From Nitrospirota bacterium (GTDB lineage: Bacteria > Nitrospirota_A > Leptospirillia > Leptospirillales > Leptospirillaceae), in assembly GCA_021795275.1 (NCBI GenBank), contig JAJYPO010000078.1, forward strand, positions 1-10,050: DNA of 10,050 nucleotides, read 5' to 3'. The notes beneath the pieces were generated by a model, which did not search any database, was not told the DNA's origin, and saw nothing but the letters and a program-made list of their open reading frames with translations. This document shows, in pieces, positions 1 to 6,926 of this stretch. The stretch's first letter is position 1, and each line of letters starts with the position of its first letter. The translations under genes and the position numbers were made by a program.

Positions 1-703
1 TCCGATCTATCTTTCCCAGAAGCTTTAGGATCTTGCGAAGTTCCGACTTTCTGGTTTTGTCGAGACCCTTCCCTTCCCCCTTCATTTTCGACAACACTTT
101 ATCCTTGCCGCTGATTAACTTAAGACGAATCCGGAGTTGATGAACGGACGAAAAGTCCTTTTCCGTCTCAGAGCTCCAGAGGAAATAAAAGATCCCGAGG
201 TCCATGAGAACCCGGTCAAGCTCCCTGGGAAGTCCGATGGCTCTTTCCGAAGGTTCTTCCCGAAGCTTGAGTGATATTTTCCGGCATACTCTTCCAAATT
301 TCTCCCTTGATCCGGGACTCCAGATCCTGCCCAATCTTCGACAGAGCCTGATGGCTTCGCGTTTCCTTGAAAACGGGTCCGTGAGCCCGATCCGTTCCCG
401 TCTCATAAATGTTCGGAGGACATCGGCATTCCGGAGCTTGCGCGTGGCCCTGAGGGTGCGCCGAAGGATCCTGGTATAGCTCCTTGAGAGAGGATCCCCC
501 GGAGCGGCCAGCAGATCCTCCAGAGCCTGTCCTGTCCTCAAGGACCGCCTGAGATTGTGGACGGCGCGCCGGGAGGGATTTCGGAGGACCTCATCGAGGC
601 GGGAGAGAATCTCTGCCTCACATGGTGCGGAAGATCTGGAGTCCAGATGCCAGGGAACCGCTGGAAGGGAGGGAGCCGCCTCACTCCGGGGCCGGCGTTT
701 CAT
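1..703 (-). CDS. CHAD-domain protein (3' end outside window)
   Basis: The 234 visible residues start at an ATG at 703 and run off the left edge with no stop. CHAD domains are all-helical, histidine- and arginine-rich modules known to bind inorganic polyphosphate; no catalytic activity is established. The sequence shows the expected paired motifs: VHNLRRSLR at residues 48-56, LRNADVLRTF at 90-99 (the position of the family's LG-x-x-RD-x-DV helix), VHQLRIRLK at 187-195 and ELRKILKLLGKIDR at the visible end. Residues 1-45 form a basic, low-complexity leader with no signal peptide or membrane segment, so a cytoplasmic location is expected. The start is well supported by AGGAGG six bases upstream. 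The protein is very basic. It is probably missing only its last helix or helices here. No polyphosphate kinase or CYTH-domain partner is visible. The family call is from motif pattern only; I am fairly sure of it but cannot assign a biological role. Confidence 0.78.
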   Translation of the reverse strand, partial: MKRRPRSEAAPSLPAVPWHLDSRSSAPCEAEILSRLDEVLRNPSRRAVHNLRRSLRTGQALEDLLAAPGDPLSRSYTRILRRTLRATRKLRNADVLRTFMRRERIGLTDPFSRKREAIRLCRRLGRIWSPGSREKFGRVCRKISLKLREEPSERAIGLPRELDRVLMDLGIFYFLWSSETEKDFSSVHQLRIRLKLISGKDKVLSKMKGEGKGLDKTRKSELRKILKLLGKIDR

Positions 704-863
704 CGGAGTCCTCCTCACGTCCTAGCTTCCTTTCCCTCTCCTTTTCTCTCCGGGAAAGACGGGGTTTCATCGGGAATCCTGGGGGGACAGGAGGGCGCCG
801 GGATGAGGGCCGCATCGGCACCTCCCCTCGCCTTTCTTTTCTTCTTCTGTTTTTTTCCGACAT
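681..863 (-). CDS. Doubtful small basic ORF (60 aa)
   Basis: A 60-residue reading frame starts at an ATG at 863, about ten bases after a GAGGAAGG stretch that could serve as a ribosome site, and ends at a TGA inside the CHAD gene (23-base overlap, different frame). The product would be rich in Arg, Lys, Glu and Pro (it begins MSEKNRRRKERR) with an acidic tail ending DETPAPE. No domain, membrane segment or signal is visible and I recognise no family. Third codon positions are not clearly biased toward G/C as they are in the neighbouring genes, which argues against coding. It may instead be untranslated leader of the CHAD transcript. It is listed because it fills most of the only gap between the YrdC-like gene and the CHAD gene. 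Confidence 0.22.
   Translation of the reverse strand: MSEKNRRRKERRGEVPMRPSSRRPPVPPGFPMKPRLSRREKERERKLGREEDSDETPAPE
710..715 (-). promoter_or_regulatory. Shine-Dalgarno site of the CHAD gene
   Basis: A perfect AGGAGG lies six bases upstream of the ATG at 703. It fixes the start of the CHAD-domain gene and argues for independent translation from the gene before it. Confidence 0.8.
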
Positions 864-890
864 GCCGATCCCCCCTTCCTCTCGTTTTTG

Positions 891-899
891 ACTATACCA
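891..899 (-). promoter_or_regulatory. Candidate extended -10 promoter for the CHAD gene
   Basis: On the minus strand this reads TGGTATAGT, which matches the extended -10 form TGnTATAAT with one mismatch. No good -35 box lies 16-18 bases upstream (best is TTCCCT), but extended -10 promoters can work without one. It falls between the YrdC-like stop (954) and the CHAD start (703), leaving a leader of roughly 180 bases. The call rests on a consensus match only. Confidence 0.33.
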
Positions 900-953
900 G
901 AGGAAAAGACGAAGGGAAGACGGCATCTCCATGGGCCGAAAAAGAAATCGAGG

Positions 954-1565
954 CTATCGAACGGGAAGGCTTCGCCAGGATCTCCGGCGAATGGGGCGGT
1001 CGCAAGTGGAAAGGTCAAGGATGGGAGAGACAGGGGCCCCCGGGCGGAATCCCCCGTCTACCAGAGCCAGTTCAGGGAATACCTCCCTGATCTCTTCCGC
1101 AGTCCTGAGAGGGGGGGCGCCGGAAAGGTTCAGGCTCGTTCCCGAAAGAGGTTCGCCAAGATAAGAAAGAAAATCCCTCAGGCAAATGTCCGGCGGGATC
1201 CGGAAGGCCACCTTGCCGGACTTGGCCATTCCAAGCGCCACGGCCAGTGGACGGGCGGGAAGAAGGAAGGTCAGAAATTGCGGACCGGTTTCGAGGATTC
1301 TTCTCCGGGACGGATCCTCCGGCAGGAAGGCAAAACGGGAAACGATCTCCAGGCTTCCTGCAAGATACAGGACCGGCTTTGTTTCGGGACGTCCCTTGAA
1401 ACGATGTAGGCGATGGAAATCCTTTGGATCCCTGGCGGTCGGGACCTCGGCCAGGGCGTAGGAATACTCGACCGGAAAACCCGCCATCTGGGATCCCAGA
1501 AAGAAATCCCGGATGGCGCTCCATTCGGATCGCCTTGAAAAAGAAAAGACAGGAGGAGATTCCAC
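954..1565 (-). CDS. Divergent YrdC/Sua5/YciO-fold protein
   Basis: This 203-residue protein resembles the YrdC fold, whose best-known members (TsaC/Sua5) make threonylcarbamoyl-AMP for the t6A37 modification of tRNA. Recognisable parts are FPVEYSYAL at 30-38 (position of the usual PT[ED]TVYGL), HRFKGRPETKP at 54-64 (the KxRP motif), FRIP at 121-124, PLSGTSLNLSGAPPL at 139-153 and an ending VDGGFRPGAPVSPILDLS. The KGRP and TS-x-N-x-SG signatures are kept, but the first motif has lost its threonines and glycine, and the usual PSTIVD has become VSPILD. It may therefore be a YciO-like or otherwise diverged member rather than the housekeeping enzyme. I chose the GTG at 1565, just after the purD stop, because GGGAGGG lies seven bases upstream. 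A TTG at 1598 inside purD would add 11 residues without a clear ribosome site. Likely co-transcribed with purHD. Confidence 0.72.
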   Translation of the reverse strand: MESPPVFSFSRRSEWSAIRDFFLGSQMAGFPVEYSYALAEVPTARDPKDFHRLHRFKGRPETKPVLYLAGSLEIVSRFAFLPEDPSRRRILETGPQFLTFLLPARPLAVALGMAKSGKVAFRIPPDICLRDFLSYLGEPLSGTSLNLSGAPPLRTAEEIREVFPELALVDGGFRPGAPVSPILDLSTCDRPIRRRSWRSLPVR

Positions 1566-1569
1566 TCCC

Positions 1570-2841
1570 CTACCCTCCCTCGATCTCGCGAAGGGCAATG
1601 TCCGTTCGGTATTGTGAGCCTGGAAGGCGGATCCGTTGTATCAGACTGTAGGCCGCCTCCCGGGCGGCTGGGAGAGACTCTCCCCGTCCGACGGCTGTCA
1701 GGACCCGGCCCCCGGACGAGCGCAGAACGCCATTCTCCCTTGAGACGCCACCAAGATAGTAAGTGCCGGCCGGAAGAGTCACCCCTTCGGAGGGAAGGCC
1801 TTCCAGGATCCCTCCCGAAACAGGTTTGTCCGGATAGCCCGCCGAAGCCAGGACCACTCCCACCCTGGGAGCGGGAGGAAGGGTCCAGTCAGCTCCCAGG
1901 GAGCCGGCGGCCACTTCTTCCATGAGGGAAAGGGCCCGATCCCCCAGGACTTCGAAGAGAAGCTGGGCCTCGGGATCTCCCATTCGGGCGTTGAATTCGA
2001 GGACGGATGGCCCATCCGGCGTCATCATGAGACCGGCATAGAGGAACCCGGAAAATGGCGTTCCTTCTTTTGACATCCCCCAAAGACACCGCTCGATGAT
2101 GTCGCAGGCCCGTTCCTGGTCTTTATGCGTCCAGCCGGGAACCGGCGACAGGGCCCCCATTCCCCCGGTATTGGGTCCCTTGTCCCCGTCACGGATCCGC
2201 TTGAAGTCCCGGGCGGTCGGAAAGGGGACGAAGCGCTTTCCGTCGGTGGCCACGATGAAGGAAACCTCAGGGCCGGAAAGTCCCCGCTCAAGAAGGACAA
2301 CCTCTCCCCCGGGCACGTCTTTTTTCTCGAAATAGCGGACCAGGGCCTCCTCCCACTCCTCCTCGGTTTTTACCACGGCGACACCCTTGCCCTGCGCCAG
2401 ACCATCGGCCTTGAATACCAGGGGGAGTCCCCAGCGTTTTCTGAGCTCCGAAGCCTCGGATCGTCCCGAAATTTTGGCCCACTCGGCCGTCGGAATTCCG
2501 ACCCGTTGCATGAGCTCCTTGGCGAAACTCTTCGACCCCTCGATCCGGGCCGCCGCTGAATCGGGGCCAACGACCGGAACCTTTCGCATCCTGAGGGCAT
2601 CCGCCAACCCGTCCATCAGAGGTTTTTCAGGCCCGATTACCACAAGATCGGCCCCCGACTCCGAAAGGATCCTGGCTGAAATGGCCGGCTCTCCCGGAAG
2701 AGATCCCCCCCGGGACACCCGCTCCATGCCATCATTTCCCGGCCATACCATCACACTGATTCCGGTCCCCGAGCGCTGGAGGGCCGCCACCAGGGCGTGT
2801 TCGCGGGCTCCGGAGCCTATGACGGCAATCTTCTTCCCCAT
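1570..2841 (-). CDS. purD: Phosphoribosylamine-glycine ligase (GARS)
   Basis: This cytoplasmic enzyme joins glycine to 5-phosphoribosylamine using ATP, giving GAR, the second step of de novo purine synthesis. At 423 residues it has the normal length for a single-function PurD. Visible signatures in order are IGSGAREHAL at 8-17 (N-terminal domain), the ATP-grasp segments FKADGLAQGKGV at 143-154 and KGPNTGGMGALSP at 221-233, EFNARMGDPEAQ at 282-293 (metal and ATP ligands), and a C-terminal domain with GGRVLTAVGRG at 377-387. The family's usual D-[HY]-K before the GPNTGGMG segment reads D-F-K here (212-214), a minor change. The start is clear: AAGGAGG lies five bases before the ATG. It follows purH by 31 bases, so the two are almost surely one transcript, the same order as the purHD operon of enteric bacteria. 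I see no frameshift or lost catalytic motif. Confidence 0.97.
   Translation of the reverse strand: MGKKIAVIGSGAREHALVAALQRSGTGISVMVWPGNDGMERVSRGGSLPGEPAISARILSESGADLVVIGPEKPLMDGLADALRMRKVPVVGPDSAAARIEGSKSFAKELMQRVGIPTAEWAKISGRSEASELRKRWGLPLVFKADGLAQGKGVAVVKTEEEWEEALVRYFEKKDVPGGEVVLLERGLSGPEVSFIVATDGKRFVPFPTARDFKRIRDGDKGPNTGGMGALSPVPGWTHKDQERACDIIERCLWGMSKEGTPFSGFLYAGLMMTPDGPSVLEFNARMGDPEAQLLFEVLGDRALSLMEEVAAGSLGADWTLPPAPRVGVVLASAGYPDKPVSGGILEGLPSEGVTLPAGTYYLGGVSRENGVLRSSGGRVLTAVGRGESLPAAREAAYSLIQRIRLPGSQYRTDIALREIEGG
1573..1579 (-). promoter_or_regulatory. Shine-Dalgarno site of the YrdC-like gene, inside the purD end
   Basis: GGGAGGG overlaps the last purD codons and sits seven bases before the GTG at 1565. 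This is the reason for choosing GTG over the upstream TTG at 1598. The arrangement suggests translation re-initiates after purD terminates. Confidence 0.6.
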
Positions 2842-2846
2842 CTGTT

Positions 2847-2853
2847 CCTCCTT
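2847..2853 (-). promoter_or_regulatory. Shine-Dalgarno site of purD
   Basis: AAGGAGG lies five bases before the purD ATG, in the 31-base purH-purD gap. It is one of the strongest ribosome sites in the window. No promoter or terminator fits in this short gap. Confidence 0.85.
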
Positions 2854-2872
2854 TCTCTCGTGAATGCTCCGG

Positions 2873-4456
2873 TCAGTGCTTGAAGTGGCGGACCCCGGTC
2901 AGGATCATGAACATTCCGTATTCGTCTGCCGCCTCGAAGACCTCCTTGTCCCGGATCGAGCCTCCGGGCTGGACGATTCCCGCGACACCTAGTTTGGCCG
3001 CCTCGTCGATTCCGTCCCGGAACGGGAAAAAGGCGTCGGAGGCGAGAACCGTTCCCTGGGTGGTTCGGTTGGCCTTCATCCCGGAAAGCCTCACCGAGTC
3101 CACCCGGCTCATCTGGCCGGCCCCGATCCCCACCGTGACCCGGTCCTTGACCAGGATGATGGCGTTCGACCGAACATGCTTGGCGACAGTGAAGGCAAAA
3201 ACGGCGTCCTGCCATTCGGCGTCGGTCGGAATCCGCTTGGTGGCAAAGGTGACCTGGTCGCGGACCGGCATGATGATCCGGTCTGGAGTCTGGACAAGAA
3301 GCCCGCCAGAAACCGAACGAAGTTCAAGGATCTCTCCCGACCCCTCCGTCTTTTCACGGAAGGCTTCGGGGGCCTCGAGGAGACGGATGTCCTTTTTTTT
3401 CGTGAGCACAGCCAGGGCCTCGGGGGAAAAGCCGGGAGCAATCACAACCTCGAGGAAAATCTTGGCCATCTCCTCAGCGGTTTCAAGATCCACGATCCGG
3501 TTGGCGGCGACAACGCCCCCGAAGGAGGAGACGGGATCGGTGTCCCGGGCCTGGCGGTAGGTTTCAAGGAGGGTGGTTCCTGTCGAGGCCCCGCAGGGGT
3601 TGTTGTGCTTCACGATCACCGTCGCCGGTCCTGAAAACTCCCGTACCAGGGCGAGGGCGGAATGGGCGTCCAGCACGTTGTTGTAAGAGAGCTCCTTGCC
3701 ATGACGCTTGACAGCCGAACCCACCCCCACATCCCCCGGGTCGGAAGAGCGGTAGAAGGCGCCCCTCTGGTGGGGATTCTCCCCGTACCTGAGGGTCTGG
3801 GCCAAGGTATAGGACAGGGAAAGGGTTCCGGGAAAGAGCTCTCCTTCCCCCGACGGACCAGCCTGCCCAAGATAGGAGGCGATCGCCGCATCGTAGGCGC
3901 TCGTCATGCGATAGGCCTTGGCTGCAAGCTCCCGGCGCAAATCCTGGGCGACCGGGGAGCCGCTTTCGAGGAGGGAGAGGACCCGTTCATAGTCGGTTGG
4001 ATCGGTCAGGATGACCACATCCCGAAAGTTCTTGGCCGATGCCCGGACCATGGCCGGCCCACCGATGTCAATCTGCTCGCAGGCCTCGGAGAGGGTCGTT
4101 CCAGGCTTTGCGATCGTCTGGACGAAGGGATAGAGATTGATGCAGACCAGGTCGATGGGAGCAATCCCATGCTCCTCCATCTCCTTCCTGTGTCCCGCAT
4201 CTTCACGCTTTCCAAGGATTCCCCCATGGATCTTGGGATGGAGTGTCTTTACCCGCCCCCCCAGGATTTCCGGAAATCCCGTCTCGGCCGAGACATCCTT
4301 GACCGGAACCCCTGCTGCCCGAAGGGCTTTCGCCGTTCCTCCCGTCGAGAGGATCTCGATCCCCAGAAGGGAAAGACGGCGGGCCAGATTTTCAATTCCC
4401 GTCTTGTCTGAAACGCTGATCAGTGCCCTGGAGATGCCATTTGCCGGTCGATTCAT
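2873..4456 (-). CDS. purH: AICAR transformylase / IMP cyclohydrolase
   Basis: This two-domain cytoplasmic enzyme does the last two steps to IMP: formyl transfer from 10-formyl-tetrahydrofolate to AICAR, then ring closure. The cyclohydrolase (MGS-like) domain occupies about residues 1-150, with ALISVSDKTG at 11-20, STGGTAKAL at 37-45 and GGRVKTLHPKIHGGIL at 66-81. The transformylase domain covers about 200-527, with LRYGENPHQ at 222-230, KHNNPCGAS at 283-291 (the catalytic Lys-His pair), SSFGGVVAANR at 310-320, GIGAGQMSRVDS at 443-454 and the terminal FMILTGVRHFKH. The 527-residue length is typical. I place the start at the ATG at 4456, which has AAGGAG six bases upstream, rather than the ATG at 4480, which has no ribosome site. 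It begins the purHD unit after a 107-base gap from the glycosyltransferase cassette and probably has its own promoter, which I could not pinpoint. Confidence 0.97.
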   Translation of the reverse strand: MNRPANGISRALISVSDKTGIENLARRLSLLGIEILSTGGTAKALRAAGVPVKDVSAETGFPEILGGRVKTLHPKIHGGILGKREDAGHRKEMEEHGIAPIDLVCINLYPFVQTIAKPGTTLSEACEQIDIGGPAMVRASAKNFRDVVILTDPTDYERVLSLLESGSPVAQDLRRELAAKAYRMTSAYDAAIASYLGQAGPSGEGELFPGTLSLSYTLAQTLRYGENPHQRGAFYRSSDPGDVGVGSAVKRHGKELSYNNVLDAHSALALVREFSGPATVIVKHNNPCGASTGTTLLETYRQARDTDPVSSFGGVVAANRIVDLETAEEMAKIFLEVVIAPGFSPEALAVLTKKKDIRLLEAPEAFREKTEGSGEILELRSVSGGLLVQTPDRIIMPVRDQVTFATKRIPTDAEWQDAVFAFTVAKHVRSNAIILVKDRVTVGIGAGQMSRVDSVRLSGMKANRTTQGTVLASDAFFPFRDGIDEAAKLGVAGIVQPGGSIRDKEVFEAADEYGMFMILTGVRHFKH

Positions 4457-4462
4457 TGAAGT

Positions 4463-4468
4463 CTCCTT
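4463..4468 (-). promoter_or_regulatory. Shine-Dalgarno site deciding the purH start
   Basis: AAGGAG lies six bases before the ATG at 4456. An in-frame ATG at 4480 would put this site inside the coding region, so the downstream ATG is preferred. Confidence 0.8.
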
Positions 4469-4506
4469 GACGATTATCATGAAATTAAGTACCCATGACC
4501 TTCCCT

Positions 4507-4540
4507 CTCCCTTTTTTCGGGCAGAAAAATTTTAAGGGAG
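4507..4540. repeat. Inverted repeat in the cassette-purH gap
   Basis: Perfect 7-base arms CTCCCTT (4507-4513) and AAGGGAG (4534-4540) enclose a 20-base centre. Inside it runs of T and A can pair further, leaving a four-base bulge and a small GC-containing loop. It lies between the GT39 stop (4564) and the purH start (4456). On the minus strand it is followed by purine-rich sequence, not a T run, so it is not a standard intrinsic terminator. It could be a leader hairpin of purH or a processing site between the two transcription units. No consensus -35/-10 pair could be placed in the gap with confidence. Confidence 0.45.
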
Positions 4541-4563
4541 GCAAGATGCGTGAACGTTCCATT

Positions 4564-6096
4564 TCAGAAGACCCTAAGGGGTGGCGGCGGCTCCCGTGAA
4601 AGACCGTCCCTGAAGGCGGGAATCAGAAAAATGTCCTGCTCCAGAATGGGGGTCTGATCTTTGGCCCCCCGCCTGGAAATATGCAGGGTCCCCAGAAAGC
4701 GCGGCGATCCGTAACGGTCTTCAAGACCCCGGAAGAACCCGCCTCCCGGTCCGTTCTGGATCAGCAGAACGGGCTTCCCGATAAGCTTCCGGGCCTCCTT
4801 TTCTGGCAGAACCGTGGTCCGGAAGGGACGTTTGGGATGGATCTCGTAGACCGGGATCTTTCCGAACTCCCAGAACTTGAGCAAGGACGCGTTGGGGTAT
4901 CCGTCCACCAGCCAGGCTGCGGGGCGCTGACTGGGAGGCAATCCCTCCACCAGGGCCCGGATTTCCTGGGCTTCGGTCCGGAATCCCGCCATGCGGCCCG
5001 TCGGATCCACATTAGGATCGATGGGGAGCAGAGGCCAGAAGACCTGGAGTCCCACCAGAAGGTTCGCGAAGATTCCGAGACCGACTCCAAAAAGAGCTGT
5101 CCGGAGAAGCCACGGCTTCACCTCCCACTCGGTCAGGAGAGCGCCCGTTACCAGAAAGGCTCCAAGATAGCCTTCCACCGGCCAGTTGGCCTCAACCTTG
5201 GCCTTGAGGCTCGAGTAGGCGAAAAAAAGGAGGATTGGATAGGAGGTGATCCAGAGAAAGAGGAGGGGACGGGACCGATGTCTGAGCAGTCGGAGCGCCG
5301 CGATGACTCCTGCCGCCAGGATGAGAAGGTAGACGATCGGGGTCATCACTCCGAGCTGTCCTCCCAGATAATCGGACAGTCCGTCCAAGGGGGCCATCTG
5401 GTGCGCCTGCATCCCGTGGTGCCACTGGAAGCGGAAGGAGGCCCAGTTGTGCCCACTGTTCCACAGGATGACCGGAGTGAAGAGAAGAAGGGCCACACCC
5501 CCTGCCCCCCAAAGAGAGGGCCTGAAAAACCAGGAACGGCTCCGGGGATCCAGGAGAAGAAAGAGGACCAGGAGAGGCCCCAGGAGAACCATGGTGTACT
5601 TTGACAGAAGTCCCAGACCAAACCAGAGTCCGGAGAGCAGCATCTCCCTGTCTGAGTTCCGGTCAATCGCTCTCCAGAAGGAGTCGAGCGTCAGCACAAA
5701 GAAGAGGATCACGATCGAGTCGGGAGTAATGAGGAAGGCCCCGGCAGAAAAGAGAAGCGTGGAGGAAACCAGAAGAACGGCCCAAAGTCCGGCCCACCGG
5801 TCCCGGAACATCCCCTTGGCCAGGCGGTAGAGAAGAACCCCGATCAGGACGGAGACGAAAAGGGAGGGGAATCGGAGTCCCCACCGGTTCGTTCCGAAGA
5901 GATGGGTGGAAAGCCAGAGCACCCAGGCGATCATGGGCGGGTGGTCGAAATAGGAAAGGGCCGGATGGAGCGACCATGTCCAGTAGTAGGCCTCGTCGGC
6001 CACCAGTCCCGCCTTAAGGGCCAGAATGACATGAAAGACCAGGGCCAGGAGGAGGACCCAGAAGACGATCCGTCCCGGATTCCTGAGCCGGTTCAT
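4564..6096 (-). CDS. GT39/ArnT-like polyprenyl-phosphate sugar transferase (copy 2 in cassette)
   Basis: This 510-residue integral membrane protein belongs to the PMT_2/ArnT-like group, which moves a sugar from a polyprenyl-phosphate carrier to an acceptor on the periplasmic face. The first membrane segment is about 11-29. It is followed by the catalytic loop ADEAYYWTW (33-41, Asp34-Glu35 being the family's acidic pair) and HPALSYFDHPP (44-54). Other family landmarks are TPDS at 124-127, LLSKYTMVLL at 163-172, LWNSGHNWASFRFQWHHG at 211-228 and KAKVEANWPVEGY at 298-310. About 11-12 hydrophobic helices precede a soluble C-terminal part (about 355-510). The start is the ATG at 6096, whose last bases overlap the stop of the GT2 gene as ATGA, with GGAG upstream; the frame stays open to 6243 but that extension is not hydrophobic and overlaps the GT2 gene. 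The acceptor (lipid A, core sugar or protein) cannot be told from sequence. Confidence 0.87.
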   Translation of the reverse strand: MNRLRNPGRIVFWVLLLALVFHVILALKAGLVADEAYYWTWSLHPALSYFDHPPMIAWVLWLSTHLFGTNRWGLRFPSLFVSVLIGVLLYRLAKGMFRDRWAGLWAVLLVSSTLLFSAGAFLITPDSIVILFFVLTLDSFWRAIDRNSDREMLLSGLWFGLGLLSKYTMVLLGPLLVLFLLLDPRSRSWFFRPSLWGAGGVALLLFTPVILWNSGHNWASFRFQWHHGMQAHQMAPLDGLSDYLGGQLGVMTPIVYLLILAAGVIAALRLLRHRSRPLLFLWITSYPILLFFAYSSLKAKVEANWPVEGYLGAFLVTGALLTEWEVKPWLLRTALFGVGLGIFANLLVGLQVFWPLLPIDPNVDPTGRMAGFRTEAQEIRALVEGLPPSQRPAAWLVDGYPNASLLKFWEFGKIPVYEIHPKRPFRTTVLPEKEARKLIGKPVLLIQNGPGGGFFRGLEDRYGSPRFLGTLHISRRGAKDQTPILEQDIFLIPAFRDGLSREPPPPLRVF

Positions 6097-6926
6097 GGGG
6101 TTCTCCGGGTCGAGGGCATCCGGACATAACGTCGCCTGAACTCGAGAACAATCCGGAGGCTGTTTATAAGGATCCTCCGGTTTAGGGTCGAAGTCCCGAG
6201 AACCCGGTCCCGGAAGGTGATGGGGCTCTCGACAAGACGCCATTCCCTGCGATGGATGATCACCAGCATCTCCTGGAGAAGAGAGGGTCCCCGGCTCACC
6301 AGGGTGTCCCAGGGAATGTCGGCCAGGACCTCTCGCCGGAATATCCTGTAGCCGGAGGTCGTGTCCCGGTAGGGAAGCCCCAGGAGAATCCGTATGTAGA
6401 GGTTTGCCGCACGGGTCAGGAATACCCGGGCCAGTCTCCGTCCCTCCTCCCGGCCTCCGAAAACGAGTCGGGAGCCGATCACGCCGGCGGTCTCCCCCGA
6501 AAGGTGCGCCACCATGGCAGGAAGATCCTCCGGCGCGTGGGATCCGTCGGCATCCATCTCCCCGATTACAGGAACATTCATGAAGAGAGCCTGCCGATAC
6601 CCGTCGATCCCGGCCTGTCCTCTTCCCCGGTTGGTTTTCCTTTCAAGAAGGTAGACATGGGCGGACCGGCTCTTCTGGTAGTGGCGGACCAGGTCGGATG
6701 TCCCGTCCGGAGAATGGTCGTCCACGACGAGAACGCCGTATTCCGGTCCCAGGGCAATGATCCGGTCGAGGAGACCCTCGATATTTTCCGATTCGTTGTA
6801 GGTCGGCACCGTCATGAGGATCCGAAGGGGAACAACCGGAGGAAGAGATGGCCCGGAAAAGGCCGCCTCGGTTCCCGGTAGCGGGACCAGAGCGAATTGC
6901 GAGGAGAACGGAGACTCTCTGGTCAT
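6093..6926 (-). CDS. Dpm1-like GT2 polyprenyl-phosphate glycosyl synthase
   Basis: This 277-residue GT-A enzyme resembles polyprenol/dolichol-phosphate mannose synthases, which load a sugar from a nucleotide donor onto polyprenyl phosphate at the inner face of the membrane. Motifs are VPTYNESENI at 40-49, VLVVDDHSPDGTSDLV at 65-80, GEMDADGSH at 122-130 (DxD-type metal site), GSRLVFGG at 151-158, DTTSGYRIFRR at 188-198, LLQEM at 216-220 and FRDRVLGTS at 238-246. The usual GYxFQ before the E-M pair reads RGPSLLQ. There is no C-terminal GtrA or membrane domain, so it should be a peripheral protein. The ATG at 6926 overlaps the GT9 stop as ATGA. This leaves about 35 residues before the first beta strand, longer than usual; the true start could lie further downstream. 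Sitting directly before a GT39 gene, it probably makes the donor for the GT39 enzymes (inference). Sugar identity is unknown. Confidence 0.88.
   Translation of the reverse strand: MTRESPFSSQFALVPLPGTEAAFSGPSLPPVVPLRILMTVPTYNESENIEGLLDRIIALGPEYGVLVVDDHSPDGTSDLVRHYQKSRSAHVYLLERKTNRGRGQAGIDGYRQALFMNVPVIGEMDADGSHAPEDLPAMVAHLSGETAGVIGSRLVFGGREEGRRLARVFLTRAANLYIRILLGLPYRDTTSGYRIFRREVLADIPWDTLVSRGPSLLQEMLVIIHRREWRLVESPITFRDRVLGTSTLNRRILINSLRIVLEFRRRYVRMPSTRRTP

Noticed and set aside
204..479. Plus-strand peptide ending LRVALRVRRRIL that resembles a CHAD helix
   Set aside because: It is the antisense of the real CHAD frame. The minus strand contains the whole ordered set of CHAD motifs with a strong ribosome site; the resemblance on the plus strand is a coincidence of Arg/Leu codons.
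971..991. Inverted repeat TTCGCC/GGCGAA near the end of the YrdC-like gene as a terminator
   Set aside because: The 6-base arms lie inside the coding region, and the nearest T run is about 20 bases beyond the hairpin, too far for an intrinsic terminator.
557..1090. Plus-strand open frame across the CHAD/YrdC gap
   Set aside because: No domain is visible, it is Pro/Gly/Arg-rich, and it overlaps antisense with two minus-strand genes supported by motifs and ribosome sites. A short hydrophobic stretch in it arises from C/T-rich DNA.
3662..4411. Plus-strand open frame of 249 codons opposite purH
   Set aside because: purH is complete and fully conserved on the minus strand; the plus-strand product has no recognisable motif.
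4552..4559. 8-base palindrome GAACGTTC just after the second GT39 stop
   Set aside because: Single, short and without a partner site; expected by chance in a window this size.
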